A stretch of DNA of 40,721 bases from Bacteroidales bacterium (GCA_015061005.1 SUXJ01000003.1:167129-207849), one strand, 5' to 3'; counted from the first letter of the stretch, positions 1 through 8,070 are shown. A program made the numbers and translations. The notes: generated by a model from the letters alone, not told the origin.

Positions 1-1465
1 TTACTTCGCCCATCACTAAGGGAATCCAGCTTGCGTTGCTCTTGCCGAGATTGAATTTTACTTGATTGGCAATCTCGCCTTCAGTGGTAATCCACGCAAA
101 GCGTTGAATAAAGTTCTTTTCCGAGTCAACTTCAGGGGTGGGGAGTGCCACGATATATTGGTATCCGGCGCCAACTGCATAGCGATCGATATTTGTGGAG
201 ATAGGTTCACCTTCCACTTCATTGCCAAAAGTGATTACTGTTTCACACTCGGGAACGTTCACCATTGACAGTGCGGTGCCGTCGGCTGAAAGCATGGCTA
301 ATTGAGTGGGTTGACCGGGTACGTCATACATTCTCATCCAATCGCTGATTTCAGTAGCAATGTCTTTAACATGATTGCCTTTCAGCTCGTAAACGCTGAT
401 GCTGACGTTTTCCGACTCTGAAACTACGTTGAAAATCGAAGTCGTCACCACGAGTTGCATATTATTGGATGAGTCCCAATAATTTTTGCTGAAATCTTGA
501 ATGCCCAATAATCCGATGCCGAACTGCATGAGTTTCTGTGGAGTCGATACTACCGGGACTTTAATCATGCCGATTTCTTTAAAGTTTTGGTCAAAAATGG
601 TTGTGATAAAGTTGTTGTCGGCTGTGGGAATCATGTCCCAAGGTTCTTCATAGGACGCCGGATCGAGATATTCTTTTTCGTAATGCGAAACTGTGTAGTA
701 TGGCTTGTGGTCCATGAAAAACACATTTAGTACGCTGCCAATCTGATATTCTGCCAATGATGTGGGGACAGCAAACGTGTGTTTAAGAGTGGCGTTGTCG
801 GAACTGTAGCCGGGTTTGGTGTATATATCGTAGCGTGCGTATGAATGACCGTCAGCAATGGAGTCGCTGCTCAAAATGCCAATCCATTCGTTGCGATATC
901 CGGTATTGTAGCTCATCAGAACCATACGCCCCTCGTATGTTGCTTTGAGTTGACCTGAAGCAATGTCATAAATATTAGTTGTGTATGACGTTTTTCCGGG
1001 TGCAAGAATATTGTGGAAAATAACGGGGAGTTCCATGGTGTTGGCGTCTTTGTCGAAGAGAGTGGTTGAAACAACGTCATCAACTATTATTTGATTCACG
1101 TTTTGCCCCTCAGGGATTTCAACGTTGATAACTCCTTGTTGCTCTCCACGCCCATTGAAAACAGTAATAATAGATGCACTATAATAATAGTTCTCCGACG
1201 TATAGGTTTGAGTCGCATACCATTGAGAACCATCCGGACCGGTAATGAGGGAGTAGCCTTCTGTGGGCCCGAGGATAACGTCTGATTCTTGCTTTGATGC
1301 GTTCTCTGCAATATGGCGAATAAATTTCGGGGATTTCCAGCTGTGTTGAGTGTCGGGCGCAATGTTGTGCGCAAATGAATCGATTTTCACGATCTTATCA
1401 ACTGCCGAAGCAGATGATGCGAGTAATAATGACATTGCTATGCCGGCAAGAATCTTTTTAGTCAT
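1..1465 (-). CDS. Secreted protein, N-terminal part, runs off the left edge
   Basis: An open frame reads leftward from an ATG at 1465 to the window edge with no stop, giving the first 488 residues. It begins with a signal peptide (MTKKILAGIAMSLLLASSAS) and so is exported. The rest has no motif I recognise; it is rich in Thr, Asn, Tyr and Asp with beta-type alternation, as in Bacteroidales surface proteins. The C-terminus, where a type IX sorting domain would lie, is outside the window. A TAnnTTTG box at 1503-1510 on the same strand fits as its promoter. Function unknown; export is well supported, the rest is not. Confidence 0.8.
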   Translation of the reverse strand, partial: MTKKILAGIAMSLLLASSASAVDKIVKIDSFAHNIAPDTQHSWKSPKFIRHIAENASKQESDVILGPTEGYSLITGPDGSQWYATQTYTSENYYYSASIITVFNGRGEQQGVINVEIPEGQNVNQIIVDDVVSTTLFDKDANTMELPVIFHNILAPGKTSYTTNIYDIASGQLKATYEGRMVLMSYNTGYRNEWIGILSSDSIADGHSYARYDIYTKPGYSSDNATLKHTFAVPTSLAEYQIGSVLNVFFMDHKPYYTVSHYEKEYLDPASYEEPWDMIPTADNNFITTIFDQNFKEIGMIKVPVVSTPQKLMQFGIGLLGIQDFSKNYWDSSNNMQLVVTTSIFNVVSESENVSISVYELKGNHVKDIATEISDWMRMYDVPGQPTQLAMLSADGTALSMVNVPECETVITFGNEVEGEPISTNIDRYAVGAGYQYIVALPTPEVDSEKNFIQRFAWITTEGEIANQVKFNLGKSNASWIPLVMGEV

Positions 1466-1502
1466 GTATGGTTATGTGTTTAAGTGTATGATGAATTGTC
1501 TG

Positions 1503-1510
1503 CAAATTTA
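1503..1510 (-). promoter_or_regulatory. Candidate -7 box (TAAATTTG) for the leftward secreted protein
   Basis: Reads TAAATTTG on the minus strand, a full match to the Bacteroidetes -7 consensus TAnnTTTG, about 38 bases before the ATG at 1465. No TTTG is seen at the expected -33 spacing. Confidence 0.4.
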
Positions 1511-1638
1511 CGCAAAAAATATGAAATCAGCGACCCTTGTTTGATTCAACGGATTAAAACGTAATTTCAAATATTTAATTTTTACAGATTGCCTTGTATT
1601 AATAAATGAAAATAAGTGTAAATTTACGTTTTGATAAT

Positions 1639-1646
1639 TAAATTTG
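1639..1646 (+). promoter_or_regulatory. Candidate -7 box (TAAATTTG) for the YiiX-like gene
   Basis: TAAATTTG lies 45 bases before the ATG at 1692 and matches TAnnTTTG. The rest of the 226-base gap (1466-1691) is AT-rich with no other feature seen. No -33 TTTG is present at about 20 bp spacing. Confidence 0.35.
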
Positions 1647-1691
1647 TTCAAGTGACACGGTGTTGTCGGTTAAAACCACCAAATTTGCCTC

Positions 1692-2327
1692 ATGTTTCAC
1701 CACAAAGAATTCATGTTACGGTTCTTAATAAATATGGCAACTCTGACCCTTGTTGCGATAGCTTTGGTTCAATGCTCCGATGTTAACGATAGAAGAGCAT
1801 TGAGCATTCCGAGCGATGCAATTACGGAGGGAGATGTTGTGTTTCGTCGTGGCAATGGAATTACCAGCAATATTGTGGCTTTCAACGATGCTGATGGGAA
1901 ATACTCCCATGTTGGGGTCGTTGCGAAAGGAGATAGCGGATTAGTCATAGTTCATGCCGTGCCCGGAGAGGGTGCTGACGGATTGGATAGAGTTCGTGCG
2001 GTGGCTTTGAATGATTTTTTCTCAATGGAAAAAGCCGTTAGAGGCGAAATCATGCGCTATCCTCTCGATTCAGTCCAACGTCGGGAAATCAGTGTTAGAG
2101 CAATAGAAAAGGCAAATCAGAAAGTCAAATTTGATCATCAATATGATTTATCAGACACTTCGTCGCTTTATTGCAGTGAATTGTTGCAGTTGCTCTTCGA
2201 ACATGTTGGAGTAGACTTGGCTCAAGGGCGACTTACTCGAATCAATGCTCCCGGTATGTCAGGCGACTATATTATGCCCTCGGATATACATCAAAATCCG
2301 CTGTTAGAATCAACTTACCTTTATTAA
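1692..2327 (+). CDS. YiiX-type permuted NlpC/P60 cysteine peptidase, lipoprotein
   Basis: A 211-residue lipoprotein of the YiiX/YaeF group of circularly permuted papain-like enzymes. A hydrophobic leader ends in VAIALVQC, so Cys28 is the probable lipidation site. The fold's landmarks are in order: EGDVVFRRG, then YSHVGVV carrying the histidine, an HAVPG strand, and near residue 156 YCSELL carrying the nucleophilic cysteine. In this family the His comes before the Cys, as here. Members act on amide or lipid-linked bonds at the envelope, and the substrate here cannot be told. ATG at 1713 (residue 8) is an equally good start because it puts Arg closer to the hydrophobic core. It stands alone and is followed after 39 bases by a DUF4878 lipoprotein. 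Confidence 0.8.
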   Translation: MFHHKEFMLRFLINMATLTLVAIALVQCSDVNDRRALSIPSDAITEGDVVFRRGNGITSNIVAFNDADGKYSHVGVVAKGDSGLVIVHAVPGEGADGLDRVRAVALNDFFSMEKAVRGEIMRYPLDSVQRREISVRAIEKANQKVKFDHQYDLSDTSSLYCSELLQLLFEHVGVDLAQGRLTRINAPGMSGDYIMPSDIHQNPLLESTYLY

Positions 2328-2366
2328 ATAAATATAATTATTAACCATTTAAATTCATTATTCATT

Positions 2367-2777
2367 ATGAAAAAGCTATTTTTCTCTTTGGCTTGCGTGA
2401 TTGCTCTTTTTGCAACAACAGCTTGTGGCGGTGGTGCTTCAACTCCCGCAGATGCAGCAGCAGAATGCATTGAACTCTTGAAGGACAAAGACTATGAAGG
2501 CTTCGTTGAAACCATCAAGATGGGCGAAAACGTAACTCCCGAAGAAGCTAAACAAGCTAAGGAAATGTATGTTTCTATGTTGAAAGAAAAAGGTGATGCT
2601 CAATTTAATGAAAAGCAGGGCATTGCTTCTTACACTCTCGTGAGCGAAGAAATCGCTGAAGACGGCACCACCGCTAAGGTTGTTTACGAAGTTACCTACG
2701 GTGACGGCTCTACTGACAAGCAATCATTCAACATGGTGAATGCTGACGGCAAGTGGATGCAAGATCTCAACAAGTAA
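2367..2777 (+). CDS. DUF4878-type lipoprotein
   Basis: A 136-residue lipoprotein: the signal peptide ends in FATTACGGG, giving Cys20 as the lipidation site. After a short linker (TPADAAAECIELLKDKDYEGF) comes a compact alpha/beta domain of the DUF4878 (NTF2-like) type, typical of Bacteroidales: a helix of small residues that leads into 'KDYEGFVE', a Lys/Glu-rich helix, and strands ending in DGKWMQDL. The family has no assigned reaction. The codons are those of a highly expressed gene (few rare codons, many AAG/GAA/GCT). A strong hairpin follows directly, so it is probably the last or only gene of its transcript. Confidence 0.75.
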   Translation: MKKLFFSLACVIALFATTACGGGASTPADAAAECIELLKDKDYEGFVETIKMGENVTPEEAKQAKEMYVSMLKEKGDAQFNEKQGIASYTLVSEEIAEDGTTAKVVYEVTYGDGSTDKQSFNMVNADGKWMQDLNK

Positions 2778-2799
2778 TCATCATCATCAGATATTCAGC

Positions 2800-2838
2800 A
2801 AAAGAGGTTGCACTTAAAATCCGGGTGCAACCTCTTTT
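2800..2838 (+). terminator. Intrinsic terminator after the DUF4878 gene
   Basis: A perfect 13-base stem, AAAAGAGGTTGCA (2800-2812) with TGCAACCTCTTTT (2826-2838), around a 13-base loop, 22 bases after the stop codon. The A and U ends of the stem supply the U-tract. Confidence 0.8.
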
Positions 2839-2860
2839 ATAAAACACACTGCAAAATAAA

Positions 2861-2892
2861 TTTGCAAAATTCAAGAATAGTCGCTATCTTTG
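2861..2892 (+). promoter_or_regulatory. Promoter of tRNA-Pro(CGG): TTTG-N20-TATCTTTG
   Basis: TTTG at 2861-2864, exactly 20 bases, then TATCTTTG at 2885-2892: a full match to both elements of the Bacteroidetes housekeeping promoter. The tRNA starts 13 bases downstream. Confidence 0.8.
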
Positions 2893-2904
2893 CAGTCGCA
2901 AAAT

Positions 2905-2977
2905 CGGGGTGTAGCACAGTTGGCAGCGCGCCACGTTCGGGACGTGGAGGTCGGAAGTTCGAGTCTTCTCACCCCGA
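2905..2977 (+). tRNA. tRNA-Pro, anticodon CGG
   Basis: All four arms fold: acceptor CGGGGTG with CACCCCG, D stem GCAC with GCGC-type partner, anticodon stem CCACG with CGTGG around the loop TTCGGGA (anticodon CGG), and T arm with TTCGAGT. The discriminator base is A at 2977. The 3' CCA is not encoded (CGA follows). It reads codon CCG. The acceptor stem is identical to that of the second proline tRNA at 26963-27037. Confidence 0.95.
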
Positions 2978-2991
2978 CGATTTTCTACAAA

Positions 2992-3020
2992 ACGGGTATA
3001 ACTTACAGAGTTATGCCCGT
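2992..3020. terminator. Hairpin between tRNA-Pro and folC, probably bidirectional
   Basis: ACGGGTATAACT (2992-3003) pairs with AGTTATGCCCGT (3009-3020) around a 5-base loop, with one G-T pair. It lies 15 bases after the tRNA on the plus strand and 17 bases after the folC stop on the minus strand, where it is followed by TTTT. Confidence 0.65.
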
Positions 3021-3036
3021 TCTTGTTATATGGACG

Positions 3037-4293
3037 CTATGGTTTGTTTTGCAGCAGGTCGGCGATGAGGAAATTACTACCGCCGATGAAGATGGTGCCT
3101 CCCGCAGGGGTTATTTCTTGTGCACGAGCCATCGCTTCGCCGATTGAGGTGGCAACCTCGCCGATGAGTCCGATGCGAGAGCCTCGCCGGTGAAGTTCCG
3201 CGGCATCAAGTCCTCGCGGGCTTGATGGTTTGCAGAAGATAAACGATGCGTCTATGGGCATGGACTGCAAAATGGAATCGACGTCTTTGTCGGCGGCAAA
3301 TCCACAAACGATTGTGAGCGGACGCGCCATGCGCGAGAGTTCCTGACTGAGGTAGTGCCATGCCCCGGGATTGTGGCCGGTGTCATACACAATGGCGATG
3401 GGCTCGGATTGCATTACTGTCAAGCGCCCGCGCAGTCCTGTAAGGCTTTCCACTTCACTAAATCCGCGTTTTATGGCTTTCAATGACACTTTCGGGAAGA
3501 AGCGCAGTGCGGTGAGAACTGTTGAGGCGTTTTGCGGCTGGAAAATTCCGCGAAGAGCTCCGTGTATGTCATGGTCGGGATATATCCATGAACCGTCTGG
3601 CTGCTCTATGGCGTTGATTTTCGGAGCGTATAATATGGGAGAGTGCCTTTCGGCGGCCGTAGAGTCAAAAACTTCGCGCACCACTGCATCGGAAGCCTCT
3701 CCGATAATTACCGGCACTCCCTCCTTTATGATGCCGGCTTTTTCGGTGGCGATTTCCCTCAGTGAGTTGCCGAGCAGGGCGGTATGGTCGGCTGAAATGT
3801 TGGTGATAATGCTCAGCATGGGGGTGATTACATTGGTGGAGTCAAGCCTGCCGCCGAGTCCCACTTCGATTATGGCAATATCTACGTTTTCTTTCGTAAA
3901 GTGGTCAAAAGCCATGGCAGTGGTCAGCTCAAAAAATGAGGGGTGCAATCCGCGGGTGTCTGCGCAATATTTTTCAACAAAGTCAATAACTTTTGATTCC
4001 GAGATCATTTCGCCATTGACTCTGATGCGTTCGCGGAAGTCAACCAAATGGGGCGAAGTGAAAAGTCCGGTGCGGAACCCTTCAGCTTGGAATATTGCCG
4101 CAAGAGTGCTTGCCGTTGAGCCTTTGCCGTTTGTCCCTGCAACGTGAATACACTTGATTTTGCGATGAGGGTTATCCAATCGGTCGAGTAATGATGTGAT
4201 AGTGGCGAGTCCCGGTTTATATGCCGAGGCTCCTTCGCGCTCAAAGACCGGAGTTTGAGTAAAGAGCCAGTCAAGGGTTTCCGGATAGGTCAT
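3037..4293 (-). CDS. folC: Bifunctional dihydrofolate synthase / folylpolyglutamate synthase
   Basis: A cytoplasmic Mur-ligase-family enzyme, 418 residues from ATG 4293. It joins glutamate to dihydropteroate and extends the glutamate tail of folates using ATP. The ATP loop HVAGTNGKGS sits near residue 50, followed by the FTSPHLVDFRERIRVNG segment typical of FolC, FFELTTAMAF, EVGLGGRLDSTNV, SADHTALLG (metal and ATP site) and the C-terminal substrate motifs YDTGHNPGAW and VCGFAADKD. The open frame extends 11 codons upstream, but ATG 4293 is one base after the stop of the upstream transporter gene and starts the family-typical MTYPETLDWL. It is the third gene of a leftward operon with two chromate-transporter halves. 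Confidence 0.93.
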   Translation of the reverse strand: MTYPETLDWLFTQTPVFEREGASAYKPGLATITSLLDRLDNPHRKIKCIHVAGTNGKGSTASTLAAIFQAEGFRTGLFTSPHLVDFRERIRVNGEMISESKVIDFVEKYCADTRGLHPSFFELTTAMAFDHFTKENVDIAIIEVGLGGRLDSTNVITPMLSIITNISADHTALLGNSLREIATEKAGIIKEGVPVIIGEASDAVVREVFDSTAAERHSPILYAPKINAIEQPDGSWIYPDHDIHGALRGIFQPQNASTVLTALRFFPKVSLKAIKRGFSEVESLTGLRGRLTVMQSEPIAIVYDTGHNPGAWHYLSQELSRMARPLTIVCGFAADKDVDSILQSMPIDASFIFCKPSSPRGLDAAELHRRGSRIGLIGEVATSIGEAMARAQEITPAGGTIFIGGSNFLIADLLQNKP

Positions 4294-4294
4294 T

Positions 4295-4864
4295 TTAATA
4301 GATAAAAAAGCCTGCAGCACCGGCAAGGCATATAACTAATATTGGATGTATTTTCATGAAGTATGTGGCAATGAATGCCCCGGCGCATATTCCTATGCTT
4401 TTCATCACGGCGGGCATTTCAGTTCCGAAATTGTCGCCATTCATCAGCAGTAATGCCGCCGACGCTATCAATCCGATTGTCACAGGTCGCAGACCTGCAA
4501 AGATTCCTTTTATGGCTGCGCTGTCTTTATGGCGATGCACGAAATGAGCGGTGTATAATACCAACAAGTAGCTCGGAATAACCACCACGAGGGTGCAGAT
4601 TATAGATCCGAGAATGCCGAATGCCGGGTGGCTGAATTGCGGGTCAACAGCTCCGGGGGTGACATAGCCGATATATGTTGCTGAGTTTATGCCGATAGGT
4701 CCGGGTGTCATCTGCGAAATGGCCACTATATCGGTGAATTCTGTCGATGTCAGCCATCCGTTGCCCACTATTTCGCGTTCAATGAGGGTGAGCATGGCAT
4801 AGCCGCCGCCGAAGCCGAAAAGCCCGATTTTAAGGTATGACCAGATGAGTTTCAGGTAAATCAT
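4295..4864 (-). CDS. Chromate transporter family protein, second half-size subunit
   Basis: A 189-residue membrane protein of the CHR family, half-size (single-domain) type. The N-terminal segment FGFGGGYAMLTLIEREIV is the CHR signature, followed by ISQMTPGPIGINSATYIGY and about five to six hydrophobic segments. Half-size CHR proteins come as adjacent pairs assumed to work as heterodimers; the partner is the gene immediately upstream, whose end it overlaps by 4 bases (ATGA). Family members export chromate or transport sulfate-like oxyanions; the substrate here is not shown by the sequence. It is followed after one base by folC. Confidence 0.88.
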   Translation of the reverse strand: MIYLKLIWSYLKIGLFGFGGGYAMLTLIEREIVGNGWLTSTEFTDIVAISQMTPGPIGINSATYIGYVTPGAVDPQFSHPAFGILGSIICTLVVVIPSYLLVLYTAHFVHRHKDSAAIKGIFAGLRPVTIGLIASAALLLMNGDNFGTEMPAVMKSIGICAGAFIATYFMKIHPILVICLAGAAGFFIY

Positions 4865-5448
4865 TGTTGAGATTTAGTAGTGTCGTTTTCTGTTTTACGT
4901 CCGAGGAAGAACCATCCCCCGAAAATGCCAAGCAGAATATAAATAACGGGATTTGAGACTATGGGCCAATGGCTCCAAATCAGCAACGCCGCTCCGATAG
5001 GAATGAAGGCGGTTTTCCACGTAATCCCGGCGCGTTTCCAATTAGTGACCAATGGCGCGAGAATAAGTGCTACAACTGCGGGGCGTATGCCTTGGAAAAT
5101 TTTGCTTACCGTTTCGTTCTCTTTAATCATGTCCGGTGTCAAGAAAATGGCAATGGCAAGGATTATGAAGAATGAGGGCAATATGGTGCCGAGGGCGGAG
5201 ACCACAGTCCCTCGAGTGCCGGCGATTTTGTCGCCCACCGCTACCGAGATGTTCACTGCGAGAATGCCGGGCATGGATTGTGCCACTGCGAGTTGATCCA
5301 GAAATTCTTCTTTCGTAAGCCATTTCCGTTTATCTACTATTTCGCGTTCCATGATGGCAATCATCGCCCAACCTCCGCCGAATGTGAAGGCTCCGATTTT
5401 TGCAAACGTCAGGAATAGTTTGCTGAAAACGTGGGGTTCTTTTGTCAT
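4861..5448 (-). CDS. Chromate transporter family protein, first half-size subunit
   Basis: A 195-residue half-size CHR family membrane protein. It has the signature FTFGGGWAMIAIMEREIVD and the second motif QLAVAQSMPGILAVNISV, then hydrophobic segments to LGIFGGWFFLG. The frame extends to 5499, but a TAnnTTTG promoter box at 5457-5464 would lie inside that extension, so ATG 5448 is the start. The leader is then only a few bases. It overlaps the second CHR half by 4 bases. The tail is charged (RKTENDTTKSQQ). The adjacent gene on the other strand (5526) is read divergently from the same short spacer. Confidence 0.88.
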   Translation of the reverse strand: MTKEPHVFSKLFLTFAKIGAFTFGGGWAMIAIMEREIVDKRKWLTKEEFLDQLAVAQSMPGILAVNISVAVGDKIAGTRGTVVSALGTILPSFFIILAIAIFLTPDMIKENETVSKIFQGIRPAVVALILAPLVTNWKRAGITWKTAFIPIGAALLIWSHWPIVSNPVIYILLGIFGGWFFLGRKTENDTTKSQQ

Positions 5449-5456
5449 AGTGAGTG

Positions 5457-5464
5457 CAAAGTTA
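5457..5464 (-). promoter_or_regulatory. -7 box (TAACTTTG) for the chrA-folC operon
   Basis: TAACTTTG on the minus strand ends 8 bases before the ATG at 5448, which implies an almost leaderless mRNA and rules out the longer start. Confidence 0.6.
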
Positions 5465-5509
5465 CGACATTTTTTGTGGCATATCCGCAGTTTTGTCAAC
5501 CTTTTTGCT

Positions 5510-5517
5510 TACATTTG
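5510..5517 (+). promoter_or_regulatory. Candidate -7 box (TACATTTG) for the exported protein
   Basis: TACATTTG matches TAnnTTTG and ends 8 bases before ATG 5526, the same spacing as the divergent chrA promoter. A TTTG at 5492-5495 is too close (14 bp) to be a standard -33. Confidence 0.45.
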
Positions 5518-5525
5518 CCGTCGGT

Positions 5526-6383
5526 ATGCGCAGGTTATTCGTGATATTGACTCTTCTGGGACAGACATTGGGAGCATTTGCCGGTGTCAGGTTCTTATCC
5601 GTGGATCATCCCGTCGTTACTGATAAGAACATCGATGCTTTGGAGGTCCGAGTGGCTCACAGCGCTGCCCGAGCCGGGCGTAACGGGCTTCAGCAATGGA
5701 GCGTGGGGTGGGGCGAGAATGTTATCAACGTTGTTTTCGATTTTCGTAATTTTGTTGAGGGAATAGATGTGCCGCGGGTCAAAATCCAATGCGGAAACGT
5801 TACCGGCACTCTTGACCATGGCTTCGATTGTGATGGCGGATATAACACGCTTGCCTTGGAATGGTCCTCTGATGGCTCTGTCGAAGTGCTTTTCGGCGAG
5901 CGAGGTCTTCATTCGGTAATGATGTTGGATTCATTGGCTCGCCCCGATGGTGAGCTGCTGATTAATGCCCGAGGCGGTGAGATTGACGTTGTCGATGTGG
6001 TCGTTGAGGTCAACGACGATGACATATCGCGCTTGATGACCGACTATTCCGCTCGCGATATCGCCGATGCCGTGAAGTTGCGCTATCTTGACCGCGAGAG
6101 TGACCCGAAATTGTCGAGCCCGGGTGGGCGATACACCTTGGCTCGTATCGGTGATGATTTGATCTACGTTGACGGAGCGCAAATAAATGCGACCCATTGG
6201 CACTGCGGAATGCTAAAGGGTCGCTTGACGCCGACTCCCTATGTCGGCTATTATCATTTGCTCTGGTATGACTCCACCGGACGTCGCCTTTCCGATGATT
6301 GCTATGCCGAGGTTGATGAAAATTCACGCACCATAAAGTGCGTGTTTCCATCGCTTTCGGCTACTCTACGATTTTCGTTCTGA
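5526..6383 (+). CDS. Unrecognised exported protein
   Basis: A 285-residue protein I cannot assign. ATG 5526 gives a clean signal peptide, MRRLFVILTLLGQTLGAFAG, then a mature part rich in strand-like segments (VINVVFDFRNF, NTLALEWSSDGSVEVLFGER, EIDVVDVVVEV) and two Trp-rich patches (ATHWHCGML, YHLLWYDSTGRR). It has no lipobox and no type IX sorting tail, so it is probably periplasmic. The longer frame to 5454 is rejected because the -7 box at 5510-5517 lies within it. Its last 18 bases overlap tail-to-tail with the polyprenyl synthetase gene. Confidence 0.75.
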   Translation: MRRLFVILTLLGQTLGAFAGVRFLSVDHPVVTDKNIDALEVRVAHSAARAGRNGLQQWSVGWGENVINVVFDFRNFVEGIDVPRVKIQCGNVTGTLDHGFDCDGGYNTLALEWSSDGSVEVLFGERGLHSVMMLDSLARPDGELLINARGGEIDVVDVVVEVNDDDISRLMTDYSARDIADAVKLRYLDRESDPKLSSPGGRYTLARIGDDLIYVDGAQINATHWHCGMLKGRLTPTPYVGYYHLLWYDSTGRRLSDDCYAEVDENSRTIKCVFPSLSATLRFSF

Positions 6384-7322
6384 GAGCGAGGCAGTTAGGT
6401 TTATAAACCAGTCGCGTGCGCGTGGCGAGATGTTGGCATCTGCCAGAGCTTCGTTGGCTTTTACCGTATATGAATCAATCAGTCGATGAATGCGTGCCGG
6501 AAGGTTCAGTTTCCGATAAACCTCGGTAACAGCATCGATTTTTGCTTGCGAGCGCTCGCCGCCGAGTAGCGGCCTGATTTCATCGGGCGCTTCGGCTTCC
6601 GCAGTTATGAGCAACCACGTTTTTTTGTCGTTCAAGATATCGCCGCCCGGTGTTTTGCCGAATGTTTCGGCATCGCCGAAGGTGTCGAGGTAATCATCTT
6701 GCAGCTGGAATGCCAACCCAACGTTTTCCGCCCATTCGCTCAGTGCTTGGCGAGTGGTGTCGGCTGCGTGGGCCATGATAGCACCGGTTTCGCAAGCGCA
6801 TGACAGCAACACGGCAGTTTTCAACCGTATCATTTCAAGATATTCTTCGACTCTCACGTCATTGCGTACCTCAAAATCCATGTCCATTTGCTGTCCCTCA
6901 TAGATTTTAATTGCCGTGGAGTTAAACAGCCTGAGCAACTCGGGTAGCTTTTCGTCGGGGCAGCGTGCCAGCAACTGAGTTGCAAGGGTCAGCATCGTGT
7001 CGCCCGAAAGTATTGCCGTAGCCTCGTTCCATTTAATGTGTACCGTTGGCCGATTGCGACGAGTCTCGGCGCGATCCATAACGTCATCATGTAGCAGAGT
7101 GAAGTTATGAAACATCTCAATGGCCCATGCTTGGTTGATGGCTTCTTCAGGATTAACTCCGCATGCCTGACAGCTGGCAAGGGTCAGCAAGGGCCGTATG
7201 CGCTTGCCTCCGGCACTGAGAGTGTAGCGAATGGGCTCATACAGCCCCGGAAGATAATCGCGCAGACCAAGGTTGCCCTTGGCCTGCTCGATTAGGTTAA
7301 TCAGTTCTTCGGTGATAATCAT
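6366..7322 (-). CDS. Polyprenyl synthetase (trans-isoprenyl diphosphate synthase)
   Basis: A 318-residue cytoplasmic enzyme that condenses isopentenyl diphosphate with allylic diphosphates. The first Asp-rich motif is LLHDDVMDRAETRRNRPTVH and the second is QLQDDYLDTFGD; GGKRIRPLL near the N-terminus is the diphosphate-binding GGKR motif. Phe lies five residues before the first Asp motif (FTLLHDD), and there is no two-residue insertion in DDVMD. An aromatic residue there usually limits products to C15-C20, so a farnesyl or geranylgeranyl diphosphate synthase is likely; the exact chain length is inferred. It overlaps the upstream OmpA gene by ATGA, so the two are probably translated together. 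Confidence 0.9.
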   Translation of the reverse strand: MIITEELINLIEQAKGNLGLRDYLPGLYEPIRYTLSAGGKRIRPLLTLASCQACGVNPEEAINQAWAIEMFHNFTLLHDDVMDRAETRRNRPTVHIKWNEATAILSGDTMLTLATQLLARCPDEKLPELLRLFNSTAIKIYEGQQMDMDFEVRNDVRVEEYLEMIRLKTAVLLSCACETGAIMAHAADTTRQALSEWAENVGLAFQLQDDYLDTFGDAETFGKTPGGDILNDKKTWLLITAEAEAPDEIRPLLGGERSQAKIDAVTEVYRKLNLPARIHRLIDSYTVKANEALADANISPRARDWFINLTASLSERKS

Positions 7323-8023
7323 TTTTGTTGCTGGGCTGCTTCGGCTTCGGCTTGGCGAATCATTTCTTCATTTGCAGAAATGAAAATCTCAACGCGGCGA
7401 TTCTGTGCGCGTCTTTCTGCCGTTTCGTTCGTTGCAACGTAATTTTGCATAGGCAATCCTTCTGCCGACAGACGTGACTTTTCAACTCCGTTGTTGAGCA
7501 GATAAGTGAATACGGCATCAGCGCGACCCGTGCTCACGCGTTGGTTAACCTCAAGCGAACCGGTATTGTCCGTAAAGCCGTAAATCTGAACGTTCGTTTC
7601 GGGATTTTGCTTCAATGATTGTGCAAATTGGTTCAAGTCTGTGCGTGCTCCTTGGCTCAAAGTGGTGCCATTGGTCGGGAACAAAATGCCGCCGTCGAAA
7701 GTTACGCGGATGGCTTGCAGACCGTTTGCGTCGGTGGCTTCCTCCACTTTTGCGTTTTCTATTTGTTTGAGTTCTTCGGCTTGCTGGTCCATCTTCTTGC
7801 CGATAAGCATTCCGGCACCGGAACCCACTGCTGCACCAATGGCTGCACCGATGGCTGCACCTTTGCCGCCGCCGATTAATGCGCCTACTCCGGCACCTAC
7901 TGCGCCGCCGCCTGCGCCGCCAATGGCAGCTCCCTTACCGAGGTTGGTCCATGTGCCACAGCCGGCGAGCAACAATGCGCCGCTGAGCAATCCTGCTGAG
8001 CAAATCTTTGTAATGTGTTTCAT
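7319..8023 (-). CDS. Glycine-zipper, OmpA-domain outer membrane lipoprotein
   Basis: A 234-residue lipoprotein. The signal peptide ends in LLAGC (Cys22). Residues about 27-75 are a glycine zipper (repeats such as GAAIGGAGGGAVGAGVG and GAAIGAAIGAAVGSGAG), which packs into membranes, then a short Glu/Lys linker and a C-terminal OmpA-like peptidoglycan-binding domain (about 110-220) with VQIYGFTDNTGSLEVNQR and the closing RRAQNRRVEI. It ties outer membrane to peptidoglycan. The frame continues upstream to 8074, but a TATATTTG box at 8063-8070 places transcription start after that codon, and ATG 8023 gives the correct signal peptide. Downstream it overlaps the polyprenyl synthetase gene by 4 bases. 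Confidence 0.88.
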   Translation of the reverse strand: MKHITKICSAGLLSGALLLAGCGTWTNLGKGAAIGGAGGGAVGAGVGALIGGGKGAAIGAAIGAAVGSGAGMLIGKKMDQQAEELKQIENAKVEEATDANGLQAIRVTFDGGILFPTNGTTLSQGARTDLNQFAQSLKQNPETNVQIYGFTDNTGSLEVNQRVSTGRADAVFTYLLNNGVEKSRLSAEGLPMQNYVATNETAERRAQNRRVEIFISANEEMIRQAEAEAAQQQK

Positions 8024-8062
8024 AAAAATAGGTTGAGTTTGATTTGTAATAGTTACTAACCG

Positions 8063-8070
8063 CAAATATA
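8063..8070 (-). promoter_or_regulatory. -7 box (TATATTTG) for the OmpA-lipoprotein operon
   Basis: TATATTTG on the minus strand, 39 bases before ATG 8023; a full match to TAnnTTTG. No TTTG at the usual -33 distance. Confidence 0.5.

Noticed and set aside
2808-3147. Two rightward open frames of 85-86 codons covering the tRNA
   Set aside because: They run through the terminator, promoter and tRNA-Pro and read into antisense folC; the tRNA explains the sequence.
3371-4147. 258-codon rightward frame
   Set aside because: It lies wholly antisense to folC, whose motifs are complete, and has no family features.
4861-5499. Longer start of the first chromate-transporter gene
   Set aside because: The -7 box at 5457-5464 lies inside the extension, and the added N-terminus is not family-like.
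7641-8036. 131-codon rightward Pro/Ala-rich frame
   Set aside because: It is the antisense of the glycine zipper in the OmpA lipoprotein; the repetitive composition is a mirror image.
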